Below, in pieces: positions 26,724 to 35,576 of a DNA stretch of 64,000 bases (position 1 is its first letter; each line of letters begins with the position of its first letter). The position numbers and the translations under genes are program-made. Source of the stretch: Lachnospiraceae bacterium (GTDB lineage: Bacteria > Bacillota > Clostridia > Lachnospirales > Lachnospiraceae); contig JAIEFE010000020.1 in NCBI GenBank assembly GCA_029067085.1, positions 124,001 through 188,000 of the forward strand, in the 5' to 3' direction. The notes beneath the pieces are model-generated. The model saw only the letters and a list, made by a program, of their open reading frames with translations, had not been told where the DNA came from and did not search any database.

Positions 26724-28079
26724 TTACGGTATTGCCGAAAAATCAAAAAGGTCTGCCAGTTCTTCCAGCATTTCATCACTCATCTCAAATGAATCCGATG
26801 GCCAATCGCCCAGAACGTTCACTACAATAAACGAATGATCCCTCTCTGCAATGATCAATGCTTTCAGACTGCTATTTGCCAACAGCACGGTCTGCCCGCT
26901 TTCTGACAAATACTCCCATTCATGATATTCCTCCATCTCACCCACATTCAGCGTAAAAGGATTAAAAGAACCTTTCATGGCCCGTCCAAATTGATAATCC
27001 GTGACACATAATAATTTGGAATCAGCCGGGCCTTTCCATATCACTCTGCCATCCATGTCAAATGACCCGTCATCATACAGACTGCCGCCTTCAAAATCCC
27101 ATCTCGCACTTCCGTCCGCACCGCTACAAAAGTCTCCGATATTTGCCTGCCTGCACAGAGCGGCATAATTTTCTGCAATGGTTAAGCCTTGCAATTTGGA
27201 TAATTCATACTTCTCACAAATCTCATCTACCTTGTCCGCCATATCCTGCGTATAACAGTTATAGACAAGTTCGTATTCTCCTAAGCCTGCGAAACCATTT
27301 CCGATCTCTGACAGGATTGCTCCATCCGTATCATACCCATCAAGAAATGCCTTCCATTCGCTGCAGGCACTGTACTCCGGACTGCCTTCAATCCCACCCA
27401 ATGAAATGATATCCACTTCTTTTCTGGGAATATCATTTTCAGACACTTCCCCCGGTAATTCTTCCCGTTTGGATAAATCCAAAACAGTTTCTTTTCCCAG
27501 ATGAAGATCGCGCAATCCATAGACATAAACGGCATATACCGTTGATGCCGCTAACAGACTCCCTGCCAAAACCGCAGCTAAAACAGCCCCTGATTTCGCA
27601 CGGTACACACTGTTCTTTTTCAAAATACTCCTCCCTCTCAGCAATTGATTTCGTACCGTTGACTCCGAGCAATGCAGCATACCTGCAATTTCCGAAGTGC
27701 GATATCCCTCGTAATAATACAGATAAATAACCTGCTTGTACTTGACCGGAAGCGCCATCACCCATTCAAGAACTCTGTCATCTTCCTTTCGGACAACATT
27801 CTCCTGCCGATATAATGACTTGATATTTTCCAGTCTCCTCTTCCATCGTCTCAGTTCATCTTTGCAGGTATTGGACGCCGTTACAATAAGCCACGCCTTC
27901 TCATGTTCCTCCGACTCGAACTGCTTTTTGCTCGAGATCAGCTTCAAAAATGTTTCCTGCACCATATCCTCCGCATCTTCTGCATTTTTCATAAAAGAAA
28001 AGCAAATACGGTAGACAGTGTTATAATGACGATTATAGATTTCTGCAATTTCTTCATCCACATGCAATGAAGAATCCAT
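26724..28079 (-). CDS. ECF sigma factor fused to a membrane segment and extracytoplasmic domain
   Basis: 451 residues from ATG 28079 with a strong GGGAGGTG site. Residues 12-80 are sigma region 2 (NAEDAEDMVQETFLKLI), 103-153 are region 4 (LPVKYKQVIYLYYYEGYRTS, helix-turn-helix CSESTVRNQLLRGR). A membrane helix follows at about 163-187, and 190-451 form an outside domain paralogous to the next gene's lipoprotein. So sigma and sensor are one polypeptide tethered to the membrane, replacing the normal separate anti-sigma protein. Release by proteolysis or direct control at the membrane is inference. The frame is continuous, so this is not an annotation artefact of two genes. Confidence 0.88.
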   Translation of the reverse strand: MDSSLHVDEEIAEIYNRHYNTVYRICFSFMKNAEDAEDMVQETFLKLISSKKQFESEEHEKAWLIVTASNTCKDELRRWKRRLENIKSLYRQENVVRKEDDRVLEWVMALPVKYKQVIYLYYYEGYRTSEIAGMLHCSESTVRNQLLRGRSILKKNSVYRAKSGAVLAAVLAGSLLAASTVYAVYVYGLRDLHLGKETVLDLSKREELPGEVSENDIPRKEVDIISLGGIEGSPEYSACSEWKAFLDGYDTDGAILSEIGNGFAGLGEYELVYNCYTQDMADKVDEICEKYELSKLQGLTIAENYAALCRQANIGDFCSGADGSARWDFEGGSLYDDGSFDMDGRVIWKGPADSKLLCVTDYQFGRAMKGSFNPFTLNVGEMEEYHEWEYLSESGQTVLLANSSLKALIIAERDHSFIVVNVLGDWPSDSFEMSDEMLEELADLFDFSAIP

Positions 28080-28257
28080 TATTTTCACCTCCCTAATACA
28101 GATACGATTTAGTGGGGCAAAATGTCGCACTTCAATTTTAGAAGCACTTAATTTAAACATACAGGCATCTTTATTGATAAAATTATTTTTTCTTGGTAAA
28201 ATAGGCATTGCTTTATACATTGCTACTTATTGATATGGATGATAAGAGGATTATATC

Positions 28258-28965
28258 ATGCGCATAGCCATTTGTGACGATGATGCAGATTTTGCAGACA
28301 ATTTAAGAGCATTGATGGAAAAGGAACTTGCCTCGCTGTATGCCAAACCGGTTATTTCGGTTTACAATGACGGGAATGCCTACATTGCGGACAAACCGAA
28401 ATGTGACGCCGTTTTTCTGGATATTGATATGCCTGCCGTGAATGGTTTTGACATTGCGGAACAGATCAACCGCATGGGAGAAACACTTATAATCTTTGTG
28501 ACAATGCATGATGAGCTTGTGTATTCTTCTATTAAATTCCGTCCATTCCGGTTCATCAGGAAATCTCATCTTGCCGATGAACTTCCGGAAGTATTGAACG
28601 CCTTAAACAAGGCAATAGATAAACGGAACGCAGGGCGAAAGTTTGAGTTCCAGACAAAAACGGGATCCGTTTTTCTTGATATCAACAGCATTGAATATAT
28701 AGAAATATACGGCCATTGGCTTCATGTCTGTGTGGACGGCGGAGAGGACCTGGAGTGTTACGGGAGTCTTTCAGAGTTTGAGAAAGTGCTTGCCCCTTTT
28801 GATTTCATACGAACCCACAAGAGTTATCTTGTGAATTGTAAATATATCTATGCCATAGAAAAGGGACAGATTATTCTTGACGATAAAACCGAGATCCTGC
28901 TCAGTCGGTATCGTGCAGGAGAAGTCAGGGACAAATTCAGAAGTTATATACGGGGTGAAATATGA
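28258..28965 (+). CDS. LytTR-family response regulator (AgrA-like)
   Basis: 235 residues. Receiver with CDDD (6-9) and phospho-acceptor Asp55 (VFLDIDMPA), then a LytTR DNA-binding domain (VFLDINSIEYIEIYGHWLHV, FIRTHKSYLVNCKYI). AAGAGG precedes ATG 28258. The stop overlaps the kinase start (ATGA). LytTR proteins bind direct repeats about 21 bp apart; such repeats occur at 30273-30322, before the next gene. Confidence 0.94.
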   Translation: MRIAICDDDADFADNLRALMEKELASLYAKPVISVYNDGNAYIADKPKCDAVFLDIDMPAVNGFDIAEQINRMGETLIIFVTMHDELVYSSIKFRPFRFIRKSHLADELPEVLNALNKAIDKRNAGRKFEFQTKTGSVFLDINSIEYIEIYGHWLHVCVDGGEDLECYGSLSEFEKVLAPFDFIRTHKSYLVNCKYIYAIEKGQIILDDKTEILLSRYRAGEVRDKFRSYIRGEI

Positions 28966-30287
28966 ATGATATTGCTGAGATCATCGCTTCTCTTGCAGAG
29001 TCTTATATTGTTGTGAGATTGTGTAACAGGTCACTGGGTTTTAAAAACAAAAATATGGCTCTGCTCAAATCTGTGGTATTCTTTATTATTCTTGCTGCAG
29101 AGAATATACTGACCAGTCAGAAGGAATGGAAAGGACAGCAGACCATTTTAATCGAAAGTTTAACCTTCATCCTTTTTGTATCCCTGATTGGTATGTATGT
29201 TTTTCTCTTTCTGAATGGAAAGACTTTTGATAAACTATTAATCACAATTATACCTGCCATTACAATCCTGCCGATCAATCTGACCATTCTCAGTGTGATT
29301 CGTGCATTGTCCGGAGAATTTATCGTGGATATCGTTGAGCCCGGCGGCAAAGCGCGTATCTGGGCGCTGGTTTTCAGTAAACTGGCTTTTTTCCTAGTGT
29401 GCGAATTTGTTATACATATGAGAAAACGTAATCAATATTCACTCAGCATCTTTCAGTGGAGCATTCAATTGTCCTGCTTTCTCATAACATTTCTTATTGC
29501 TTATTTGCAATTTAACATATCAATGAAAACCGATAATATGTCGGAATTTCTTCCGGTAAGTATATTGATCATGATTCTGAATATTTTGCTGTATGTTCTA
29601 TTGGACAGAATGAATCGTGACAGTATGATCAAAGAGGAATACCGGATCTCAAGGATCACCCTTGCCGCACAGGAACGACTGGTCGATGAAGCAAGAAAAC
29701 AATACATGGAGATGAAGACTCTGCGTCACGATATGCGGCATTACCTCATGACTGCCGCAGAACTGATAGGTGCAGACCAAACAGAGGAAGCCAAAGATTA
29801 TATCGAGAAGATTGTTGATGAGAAAGTGGATCAGGCTGTCTTCGGAATAGATACGGGGGATGTGGTGATCGATGCCGTAATCAATAGCAGAATCGCGGTC
29901 TGCCTGAAAAATCACATTGAAATGAAATGTATGATCGATTCACAGTTTAAAGGCATCAATGACATCGATATGAGCGTACTGCTTTCCAACGCGCTGGACA
30001 ATGCCATAAGCGGATGTGCCGGTGCAGAGTCCGCAACGATCGAATTGATCATCGGCACCAGAAAAGCCTTTACCTATATTATTGTCAAGAACAGTATCAA
30101 AGAGTCTGTTCTTGCAAAGAACCCGGATCTTAAGACGGATAAAGAGAATAAAACGACTCATGGGTTTGGTATTATGTCCATTCGAAAGATTGTGGAGAAA
30201 TATAAGGGAAGCGTTGAATTTAAAGAAGAAGATCATACATTCATCGTAGAGATCTGGCTTGAAAATGTCCTGCCGTCTATGCGGTAA
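28962..30287 (+). CDS. AgrC-like GHKL sensor histidine kinase
   Basis: 441 residues with about six to seven membrane helices in the first 220 (for example AIIPAITILPINLTIL, CFLITFLIAYLQFNI), then a coiled linker and the HPK10-type H-box KTLRHDMRHYLMTA, with the phospho-acceptor His of LRHDMRH, and a GHKL ATPase domain (LLSNALDNAISGC, HGFGIMSIRKIV). This is the AgrC layout, often sensing peptides, but no precursor peptide or AgrB is next to it. Pairs with the LytTR regulator. Confidence 0.92.
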   Translation: MNDIAEIIASLAESYIVVRLCNRSLGFKNKNMALLKSVVFFIILAAENILTSQKEWKGQQTILIESLTFILFVSLIGMYVFLFLNGKTFDKLLITIIPAITILPINLTILSVIRALSGEFIVDIVEPGGKARIWALVFSKLAFFLVCEFVIHMRKRNQYSLSIFQWSIQLSCFLITFLIAYLQFNISMKTDNMSEFLPVSILIMILNILLYVLLDRMNRDSMIKEEYRISRITLAAQERLVDEARKQYMEMKTLRHDMRHYLMTAAELIGADQTEEAKDYIEKIVDEKVDQAVFGIDTGDVVIDAVINSRIAVCLKNHIEMKCMIDSQFKGINDIDMSVLLSNALDNAISGCAGAESATIELIIGTRKAFTYIIVKNSIKESVLAKNPDLKTDKENKTTHGFGIMSIRKIVEKYKGSVEFKEEDHTFIVEIWLENVLPSMR

Positions 30288-30322
30288 AACGTACCGTTTA
30301 TGTTCTGAGCGTGCCGTTTATG
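30273..30322 (+). promoter_or_regulatory. Three phased direct repeats, candidate LytTR binding sites
   Basis: CCGTCTATG at 30273-30281, CCGTTTATG at 30294-30302 and CCGTTTATG at 30314-30322. Start-to-start spacing is 21 and 20 bp, two turns of the helix, as for AgrA/ComE-type sites. The first copy overlaps the end of the kinase gene; the group lies about 120 bp upstream of the binding-protein gene. Confidence 0.6.
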
Positions 30323-30442
30323 CTGTGAACATTGTCGCTAAATTTATTCAATGGTATTATTACGACGATTATGCTGCCATCGAACTAAATCAATCTTTCA
30401 TAATTCACAGCATAATACAACAGCGAAAAGGTTGAACGGAGA

Positions 30443-31693
30443 ATGAGACACGCGAACATTAAGATTTTTACAGTTACGGCGGCTCTTGCAGCCATATTAT
30501 CCGGCATGACCGGATGCTCCTCTTTGAAGCAGAAACCGCTTCCCGAGGTGAAGCTTTCCATCTGGTGGGGTGACGAGAACGACCGGGAACTGATCGGTAA
30601 TATCATAGAAGCATTTAAAGAAGAGTATGCTGATGAAGCTCATTTCGAAATAACCGTCAGCAAGGAAGATGTTCAGAATTCAAAAGGAACCGTGTTGTCA
30701 AATCCAAATAACGCCGCGGATATCTATATGTTTGCGGACGATCAGTTTGAAGCGCTCAGACAGGCAGGAGCGCTTCTTGCAATTACCGAAAATACGGATC
30801 AGGTAATTGATGCAAACGGTGGTGTTGATAACGGTGCCTGCCAAGCTGCAATGTATGACGGAAACCTATATGCGTATCCTCTGACAGCGGGAAACGGATA
30901 TTTCCTGTATTATAATTCGACATATTTTGAGGAAGAAGATCTTAAGAGCCTGGACAGGATTCTGGAGATTGCGGCCGAAAACGGGAAAAAAATGACCATG
31001 GATTATTCGAGCGGCTGGTATATCTATTCTTTTTTCAAAGGTGCCGGTCTGGAACTGGGACTGAACCCGGACGGAATCTCTAATTATTGCAACTGGAATG
31101 CCACAGACACACCTTACAAGGGAGTCGATGTTGCCGAGGCCATGCTTCAGATTGCGACACATGAAGGCTTCATAAGCTGTGACGACGCGGGGTTCGTAAA
31201 TGGAGTAGAAAACGGAACAATCATTGCAGGCATCAATGGCGCATGGAATGTGGAGGCCGTTAAGAAGGCCTGGGGAGAGAACTTCGCTGCCACAAAACTG
31301 CCCTGTTATACACTGGCAGGAGACAGTGTGCAGATGTGTAGCTTTTCAGGCTATAAACTGCTTGGAATTAATCCCTATTCGGAAAATACTCAATGGGCAA
31401 TGAAGCTGGCAGAACGGCTTTCAGATGAGAACGCACAACTCAAGCGGTTTGAATTGGTTGGGGAGTGCCCCTCAAATATCAAAGCGGCTTCGTCCACGCT
31501 TGTGAAGGCTTCTCCTGCGATTGCGGCGCTGGCGGAACAGTCAGAATATGCTTATGCCCAGCGTATAGCGGATTCATACTGGCATCCAACTTATATTTTC
31601 GGCATCACAATAGCAGGAGAGAATTCGGACAATCAGGATCTGCAAACTTTGCTTGATAATATGACCATGGAAATAACGGGAAAGACTGAATAG
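30443..31693 (+). CDS. Extracellular solute-binding lipoprotein (sugar type)
   Basis: 416 residues. Signal peptide with lipobox MTGC (Cys25), then a family-1 solute-binding fold: LSIWWGDENDRELIGNIIEA, ADIYMFADDQFEALRQAGAL, YAYPLTAGNGYFLYYN and a C-terminal WHPTYIFGI. No permease or ATPase genes lie near, so it is an orphan. The next gene, 35 bp downstream, is an HD-GYP protein with an outside sensor loop, so the binding protein may act as a ligand receptor for signalling rather than transport. Confidence 0.88.
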   Translation: MRHANIKIFTVTAALAAILSGMTGCSSLKQKPLPEVKLSIWWGDENDRELIGNIIEAFKEEYADEAHFEITVSKEDVQNSKGTVLSNPNNAADIYMFADDQFEALRQAGALLAITENTDQVIDANGGVDNGACQAAMYDGNLYAYPLTAGNGYFLYYNSTYFEEEDLKSLDRILEIAAENGKKMTMDYSSGWYIYSFFKGAGLELGLNPDGISNYCNWNATDTPYKGVDVAEAMLQIATHEGFISCDDAGFVNGVENGTIIAGINGAWNVEAVKKAWGENFAATKLPCYTLAGDSVQMCSFSGYKLLGINPYSENTQWAMKLAERLSDENAQLKRFELVGECPSNIKAASSTLVKASPAIAALAEQSEYAYAQRIADSYWHPTYIFGITIAGENSDNQDLQTLLDNMTMEITGKTE

Positions 31694-31728
31694 CTAAAAC
31701 CCGAATATGTATTTTGGGAGAGGGGCAA

Positions 31729-33075
31729 ATGAAACTGATTAAACGCATTCCTTTTCAAATGTTTATACTAAATCTCATAGCAAGTATTGTATGTGTCACA
31801 GGTGTGCTGGTCGTACGGTATACCATGAATGAAATATCGGCCGGCTATAAACACAGTATTGAGGAAAATGTAAGAGACAGGCTTAATATGTCAGATCTTT
31901 GCAGAATGATGGGAAGGCATCACATTATTCTCTCCTGGCATACGCTGACGGATTCTTCCGAGGAGAAACAACTTTATGAGGAGAAAGCGACTCTGTTACA
32001 ACAAGATATCATGGATAAGCTGGATGAGATGATTGAAAATATCTCGCTCAATGAGGAAGAGCAGTTATTTCATACAGTATATTCCAATACAGTCTCCTAT
32101 TTCAGTAATGCGGATAATGTATTTAAGATGAGCCGTGAAGGCAACAATGATACCGCGAAATATTATATCACTTCCTATCTGGCGGATTCTATCGACGAAA
32201 TCACAGATGATATTGATCTCATGGATGAATATATTGCCAAGCAGATGAACGCTACCAGCGAAAAGATAGAGCACAGCATTTACATAGCAAAGATCAGTGA
32301 AAAGATATGTATTTTCAGTATGTGTCTTGTTATGGCAATATGTATTATTCTGTGCACCAGTATTACATCACGGCTGGAAAAGTACAAAAATGAGCTTGAG
32401 AAGGAAAATGAACTTAAAACACAGACGCTGATCTGGCACAATCACAGAATGCTTGCCATTCAGGAAAATGCTATCATTGGAATGGCCGGCCTGATCGAGA
32501 GCCGCGATCAGGACACGGGAGAACACGTTAAGCGTACCAGCAGATATGTGGAACTTCTGGCGCATGCCGCGCAGAAGGCGGGGTATTGCACGGATATTCT
32601 GACAGACGACTATACGGAGCTGCTGATCAAGGCGGCTCCTATGCATGATATCGGTAAAATTGCGGTTTCGGACGCTATTCTACAGAAACCCGGACGCCTT
32701 ACTGATGAAGAGTTTGAAGAAATGAAAAAACATACCACTGCGGGCGGTCGTATCATCGTGGAAGTTATGAGTAATATAGAAGAAAAGAGATATATTGACA
32801 TAGCTACGCAGGTTGCGGAGGCGCATCACGAGAAATGGGATGGGAGCGGCTATCCAAAAGGACTCAAGGGCGATGAAATTCCTATAGGCGCAAGAATCAT
32901 GGCGGTAGCGGATGTCTTTGACGCACTGGTCTCCAAACGCTGCTATAAAGAACCAATGCCTATGGATAAGGCGTTTGATATTATAAGGGAATCCGGCGGC
33001 AGCCACTTTGATCCCGAACTTGCCGGACTTTTTTGCGGAATCAGGCGTGAGGTTGAGGCAGTTCATGGGCAGTAG
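31729..33075 (+). CDS. HD-GYP cyclic-di-GMP phosphodiesterase with extracytoplasmic sensor
   Basis: 448 residues from ATG 31729 with GGGAGAGGGG upstream; a TTG 15 bp earlier is less likely. Membrane helix 1 (about 11-28), an outside helical-bundle loop of about 165 residues (chemoreceptor-like), helix 2 (about 194-214), a coiled linker, and an HD-GYP domain: MHDIGKIAVSD, HHEKWDGSGYPKG, VADVFDALVSKR. The HD-GYP family hydrolyses c-di-GMP. Probably co-transcribed with the solute-binding lipoprotein. Confidence 0.93.
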   Translation: MKLIKRIPFQMFILNLIASIVCVTGVLVVRYTMNEISAGYKHSIEENVRDRLNMSDLCRMMGRHHIILSWHTLTDSSEEKQLYEEKATLLQQDIMDKLDEMIENISLNEEEQLFHTVYSNTVSYFSNADNVFKMSREGNNDTAKYYITSYLADSIDEITDDIDLMDEYIAKQMNATSEKIEHSIYIAKISEKICIFSMCLVMAICIILCTSITSRLEKYKNELEKENELKTQTLIWHNHRMLAIQENAIIGMAGLIESRDQDTGEHVKRTSRYVELLAHAAQKAGYCTDILTDDYTELLIKAAPMHDIGKIAVSDAILQKPGRLTDEEFEEMKKHTTAGGRIIVEVMSNIEEKRYIDIATQVAEAHHEKWDGSGYPKGLKGDEIPIGARIMAVADVFDALVSKRCYKEPMPMDKAFDIIRESGGSHFDPELAGLFCGIRREVEAVHGQ

Positions 33076-33088
33076 CAGCTCCTTTTCC

Positions 33089-33502
33089 CTAATGTTGTAT
33101 AAGGCATAGGGAAAGCGCATTTTCAACAGCCTTCTTAATGACAGTACTCGAATTTGTCGCACCGGATACCGCGTCAACATCTATTTTCTGTTCCTCTACA
33201 ATCTTATTTATAACAGCTTCCGCGGGTTTTCCCCGCTCATTTCTATGCTCTAAAATGTTAATATTTGTGATCTCCCCGTTTTTTACCGTTACTTCCACTT
33301 TCGCATAGATAACACTCACATCATACTCTCCAACATAAACGCCGTCGGGAACATCGGAAATACCAATGTTCGTGAAAGTCGTCTCTCTTACCGCTTTTTT
33401 ATAATCTGCAATACTTTTCATATAAACCGCCATATAAATCAACCCTATGAGACAGAGTAATACGGCAACCGTCGAAATGATCCTTTTTCTCAATATTTTC
33501 AT
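33089..33502 (-). CDS. Membrane-anchored FMN-binding domain protein
   Basis: 137 residues from ATG 33502 with AGAGGTG upstream. One N-terminal membrane helix (VAVLLCLIGLIYMAVYM) and an outside FMN-binding domain (DGVYVGEYDV to the C-terminus) containing SGATNSST, where the Thr can carry covalently bound FMN. Related to RnfG/NqrC domains and to extracellular flavin-transfer proteins; likely redox role at the membrane. Directly downstream of the TetR gene (12 bp), so probably controlled by it. Confidence 0.88.
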   Translation of the reverse strand: MKILRKRIISTVAVLLCLIGLIYMAVYMKSIADYKKAVRETTFTNIGISDVPDGVYVGEYDVSVIYAKVEVTVKNGEITNINILEHRNERGKPAEAVINKIVEEQKIDVDAVSGATNSSTVIKKAVENALSLCLIQH

Positions 33503-33514
33503 TTTAAACACCTC

Positions 33515-34156
33515 TTAATCCTTTTGCCTGTTTGCGATTGAACAGTACAGCATATCAAAACCATATTCTAAAAACTGCTTTTTAGATAATCCCATGACAT
33601 CCTTGATGTATTCTTCCTTATTTGCAGCAAGCTGAATGATTCCGGCGAGCATACCCCAAAAATTAAATATGGTGAGCATAATTTCCAGATCACCGCGCAG
33701 CTCTCCCTTTTTCATGCCGGATATCAGAAAGTCTATTATTTTCTCGTTGATCTCCTCACCCACTTGATAGGTTTCCTTTTCCTCAGGCAGATAGTTCCGA
33801 TTTTTAAAATCAACGTTAATTTTATCCAGCACCATTTTGAAATAAAAGGGAAACTCCTCTTGGTACTGCACCAGCCCCTGACAGATACAATCATATCTTT
33901 TCTTTGTAGTTTCCTGCTGTGCCAACGCCAGAGCAATGTAGTCATAGAGTTTTTTCATGCTGCTCAGCACCAGAATACCAACGATCTCTTCTTTGTTCTC
34001 GAAATACACATACAAAGTTGCTTTGCTGTATCCGGCTGCTTTTGCTATATCATCCATAGAAGTCGCGGCAATTCCCTTTTCCATAAACAATGCTGACGCG
34101 GCAGAAGCTATATTTTCCCTGTGTACGCTTTTAGGTTCTTTTTTTCTTCGTCCCAT
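33515..34156 (-). CDS. TetR/AcrR-family regulator
   Basis: 213 residues from ATG 34156 with AAGGAG upstream. N-terminal helix-turn-helix: SALFMEKGIAATSMDDIAKA, AGYSKATLYVYFENKEEI. The C-terminal ligand domain is not assigned to a subtype. A 17-bp palindrome lies 20 bp upstream of the start, suiting self-control. It shares an operon with the FMN-binding gene. Confidence 0.92.
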   Translation of the reverse strand: MGRRKKEPKSVHRENIASAASALFMEKGIAATSMDDIAKAAGYSKATLYVYFENKEEIVGILVLSSMKKLYDYIALALAQQETTKKRYDCICQGLVQYQEEFPFYFKMVLDKINVDFKNRNYLPEEKETYQVGEEINEKIIDFLISGMKKGELRGDLEIMLTIFNFWGMLAGIIQLAANKEEYIKDVMGLSKKQFLEYGFDMLYCSIANRQKD

Positions 34157-34176
34157 GCGTTTCTCCTTGCAATTAT

Positions 34177-34193
34177 TTAAACTCACAGTTTAA
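34177..34193. promoter_or_regulatory. Palindrome, candidate TetR operator
   Basis: TTAAACT (34177-34183) and AGTTTAA (34187-34193) around CAC, a perfect 17-bp inverted repeat between the TetR gene and the divergent GntR operon. Confidence 0.6.
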
Positions 34194-34258
34194 TTATATG
34201 CCGGATTGCTTATGGCGTCAATCATATATATTTCTTTTAATCCTACTGCATTTCATGA

Positions 34259-34306
34259 TTGACTAACAACGCAAAGATGTTATAATGTACTTGTACATTA
34301 AGTACA
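34259..34306 (+). promoter_or_regulatory. Promoter and operator of the GntR-ABC operon
   Basis: TTGACT (34259-34264) and TATAAT (34281-34286) with a 16-bp spacer. Arms TGTACTT (34286-34292) and AAGTACA (34300-34306) start at the -10 box, with an inner TGTAC-TT-GTACA. A repressor bound here would block transcription; the GntR protein encoded by the first gene is the natural candidate. Confidence 0.7.
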
Positions 34307-34330
34307 TTTATAGAATAGAGGTAATGTATT

Positions 34331-34708
34331 GTGGAAATCATTATCAGCAACAACGCCAACAAACCGATCTATGAGCAAATCACATCACAGATCAAGGCAA
34401 TGATCATGAGCGGCGAATTGCAGGCGGGCGATTCGATTCCTTCCATGCGGGCTCTGGCCAAGTCCATTCATGTGAGCGTGATCACGGTGCAAAAAGCCTA
34501 TGAGGATCTGCAGCGGGACGGCTTTATCGAAACTACGGTAGGCAGGGGAAGCTTTGTCTCGGCACAAAACAAAGAATTTTATCAGGAGGAGCAACAGAGA
34601 ATTGCGGAAGAACATCTGCAGGCGGCGGCAGAGATCGGACGGGTAAGTAACATTTCTCTGGAAAAACTGACAGAACTGTTGGCACTCTTTTATCTGGAGG
34701 ACGAATAA
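34331..34708 (+). CDS. GntR-family regulator, YtrA subfamily
   Basis: 125 residues, GTG start at 34331 with AGAGGT upstream. The winged-helix GntR domain is complete (KPIYEQITSQIKAMIMSGEL, SMRALAKSIHVSVITVQKAY, TVGRGSFVSAQN) and the short helical tail is typical of YtrA, which controls ABC transporters encoded downstream. The next gene starts 2 bp after its stop. Confidence 0.9.
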   Translation: MEIIISNNANKPIYEQITSQIKAMIMSGELQAGDSIPSMRALAKSIHVSVITVQKAYEDLQRDGFIETTVGRGSFVSAQNKEFYQEEQQRIAEEHLQAAAEIGRVSNISLEKLTELLALFYLEDE

Positions 34709-34709
34709 C

Positions 34710-35576
34710 ATGGAAAATATTTTAGAATTGCAACAAGTTTCCAAGACTTTTTCAAAGTCAAATTTTACATTAGATCATGTATCTTTTTCATTGCCTTACG
34801 GAAGCATAATGGGCTTTGTCGGGGAAAACGGCGCAGGCAAGACTACGACGATCGGCTGTATCTTAAATACGATCGCAAAAGACGCCGGAGCGGTAAAACT
34901 ATTTGGTAAGGAAATGCTGGACACTGATACAGATATCAGAGAGAAAATTGGTGTGGTCTATGACGGGGATAACTTTCCGGGACATTGGACCGCAGAGCAG
35001 TTATCGAAGGTTATGCAGGGATTTTATACGAACTGGGACGATGCACTGTTCTGCAAATATTTAAAGGATTTTCAATTGACGCCAAGGCAACGGATCAAAC
35101 ATTATTCCCGTGGTATGACGATGAAACTGGCGATTGCCGCAGCGCTTTCCCATCATCCGCAGTTACTGATCTTAGATGAAGCTACCAGCGGCTTAGATCC
35201 CATTATGCGCGATGAAATGCTGGATGTTTTTCTTGATTTTGTGCAGGAGGAAGACCACTCTATTCTGCTTTCTTCCCATATCACAAGCGATTTGGAAAAG
35301 GTTGCGGATTATATTACTTTCATCCATAACGGCAGACTGATCATGACTGTATCAAAAAATGATCTGGTATATCATTACGCTGTTATGCGCTGTAAAGAAA
35401 GTCAGTTTCTTGCCTTGGAGCGCAACGACATTATCGCATATCGAAAGAGGGATTTTCAGATCGATGTGTTAGTCGCCGATGGGAAAGAAGCGCAGCGCAA
35501 ATACAAGGATGTTGTCGTAGACCATGTTTCACTTGATGAGATTATGCTGCTTTTAGTAAAGGGGGAACGGGTATGA
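34710..35576 (+). CDS. ABC transporter ATP-binding protein (YtrB-like)
   Basis: 288 residues. Walker A GENGAGKTTT, signature YSRGMTMKLAIA (a variant of LSGGQ usual in this subfamily), Walker B LLILDEATSGLD, and the H-loop SSHITSDLEK. GGAGG lies before ATG 34710. Works with the membrane protein encoded next, whose ATG overlaps its stop. Substrate unknown; YtrA-type operons often respond to cell-wall antibiotics. Confidence 0.93.
   Translation: MENILELQQVSKTFSKSNFTLDHVSFSLPYGSIMGFVGENGAGKTTTIGCILNTIAKDAGAVKLFGKEMLDTDTDIREKIGVVYDGDNFPGHWTAEQLSKVMQGFYTNWDDALFCKYLKDFQLTPRQRIKHYSRGMTMKLAIAAALSHHPQLLILDEATSGLDPIMRDEMLDVFLDFVQEEDHSILLSSHITSDLEKVADYITFIHNGRLIMTVSKNDLVYHYAVMRCKESQFLALERNDIIAYRKRDFQIDVLVADGKEAQRKYKDVVVDHVSLDEIMLLLVKGERV

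Noticed and set aside
33084..33114. Inverted repeat TTTCCCTA/TAGGGAAA at the end of the HD-GYP and FMN-binding genes
   Set aside because: No T-run on either side and it overlaps the FMN gene's stop codon, so I do not call a terminator.
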